This document shows, piece after piece, positions 4,848 to 5,359 of a DNA stretch of 5,359 bases; the stretch's first letter is position 1, and each line of letters opens with the position of its first letter. The notes under the pieces are model-generated. The model saw only the letters and a program-made list of their open reading frames with translations, had not been told where the DNA came from and did not search any database. The translations under genes and the position numbers were made by a program. The DNA lies in NCBI GenBank assembly GCA_964544635.1, contig CAZJCK010000124.1, forward strand, positions 1 through 5,359, written 5' to 3'. The DNA is from CAZJCK01 sp964544635. GTDB taxonomy: Bacteria > Zixibacteria > MSB-5A5 > GN15 > FEB-12.

Positions 4848-5346
4848 GTGGCTCTTGAACCAGGAAGTGTATTAGGACCGTATGAGATTGAATCTCTCAC
4901 CGGTGCGGGGGGCATCGGCGAAGTCTATAAGGCAAAAGACACACGGCTTGACCGCACTGTCGCCATAAAAGTGCTCCCGTCGCACATGACCGCCAGCGAG
5001 GAAGTAAAGCAGCGGTTCCAGCGAGAGGCGAAGACCATCAGCAGTCTCAATCATCCTAATATCCAACAACGGAGCCGTATTTCCCCGCTGGCGTTCCGAC
5101 GGTCAGGAGCTCTATTACTACTCACTTTCGGGCGAAATTGTGTCTGTGCCGGTTACGACAAATGAAACATTCGAGGCAGGCAACCCGCAGGTTCTTTTCA
5201 AGAAGCAGTTACAGCGATTGATCGGCTTCCAAATTGGTCCGTACGATGTCAGCCGGGACAGCGAACGGTTCCTCTTGAATGCGAGCCTGGGCGGTTCATC
5301 CGACAGAAAGATGATTGTCGTCCTCAACTTGAGCGAACAGATTTGA
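4848..5346 (+). pseudogene. Serine/threonine protein kinase with PD40/WD40-like C-terminus, internally deleted and frameshifted
   Basis: From GTG at 4848 the first 72 residues are a clear PknB-type kinase N-lobe: GPYEI, glycine loop GAGGIGEVYKAKD (19-31), the ATP-binding lysine in VAIK (Lys41), the alpha-C glutamate in FQREAK (Glu60), and the SLNHPNI stretch (66-72). A TAA directly precedes the GTG, so no longer start is possible; AAAGG lies 11 nt upstream. Just after HPNI the homology jumps to the other end of such proteins. In the +1 frame, from about 5059 to the TGA at 5344-5346, it reads ISNNGAVFPRWRSDGQELYY and later TFEAGNPQVLF. This is the usual last blade of the PD40/WD40-like propeller of large Acidobacteria-type kinases. 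The HRD and DFG catalytic motifs, activation loop, transmembrane helix and most of the propeller are absent. The kinase frame itself runs on as unrelated sequence to a stop at 5163-5165. The product cannot be an active kinase. A natural deletion or a mis-assembly are the two explanations. Confidence 0.85.
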
Positions 5347-5359
5347 CCTGTTGCCGCGA

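Noticed and set aside
4676..4858. Plus-strand frame of 60 codons before the kinase fragment
   Set aside because: It uses a non-ATG start without a ribosome-binding site, spans inverted repeats, overlaps the kinase start, and has no recognisable product.
1..5359. CRISPR array, tRNA or rRNA genes
   Set aside because: I saw no regularly spaced direct repeats, cloverleaf-like segments or conserved rRNA stretches on either strand.

Overview
The window looks like bacterial chromosome from a deep-branching Gram-negative lineage. The best taxonomic hint is the PknB-type kinase with a C-terminal PD40/WD40-like propeller near the right edge, a type I associate with Acidobacteriota and FCB-group candidate phyla such as Zixibacteria. 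This placement is an inference with low confidence.

Left part (1-3075, all on the minus strand): a compact operon read right to left. It starts at a sigma70-type promoter (3048-3075) overlapped by an inverted repeat. In order it encodes an ArsR/SmtB-family repressor with the ELCVC metal(loid)-sensing motif, a secreted cysteine-containing protein with two probable thioredoxin-like folds, a MacB/FtsX-type ABC permease, and its ATPase, which is cut off by the window edge. The last three genes are separated by 2-3 bp. Vicinal cysteines occur in the secreted protein and in the extracytoplasmic domain of the permease, and CxC occurs in the repressor. I therefore read this as a metal(loid)-inducible export or envelope-repair cassette in which a Trx-like cysteine protein stands where MacB-type systems usually have a MacA adaptor. 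This is the most interesting system in the window.

Middle (3076-3601): about 525 bp without an intact gene. It holds a decayed C-terminal fragment of an IS3-family transposase (minus strand, about 3210-3331), a perfect 8-8-8 inverted repeat at 3390-3413, and two further hairpin candidates, one of them in the probable leader of the next gene.

Right part: a complete ADP-ribosylglycohydrolase (DraG/ARH family) on the plus strand at 3602-4612, with all metal-binding motifs present and no visible partner. A gap of 235 bp follows. Then comes a broken gene (4848-5346) in which the first ~72 residues of a Ser/Thr kinase are joined out of frame to the last ~95 residues of a PD40 propeller. This suggests a large internal deletion of a membrane kinase gene, or an assembly collapse.

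The two halves show no functional link. The transposase remnant and the deleted kinase suggest a rearranged, accessory stretch of the genome.
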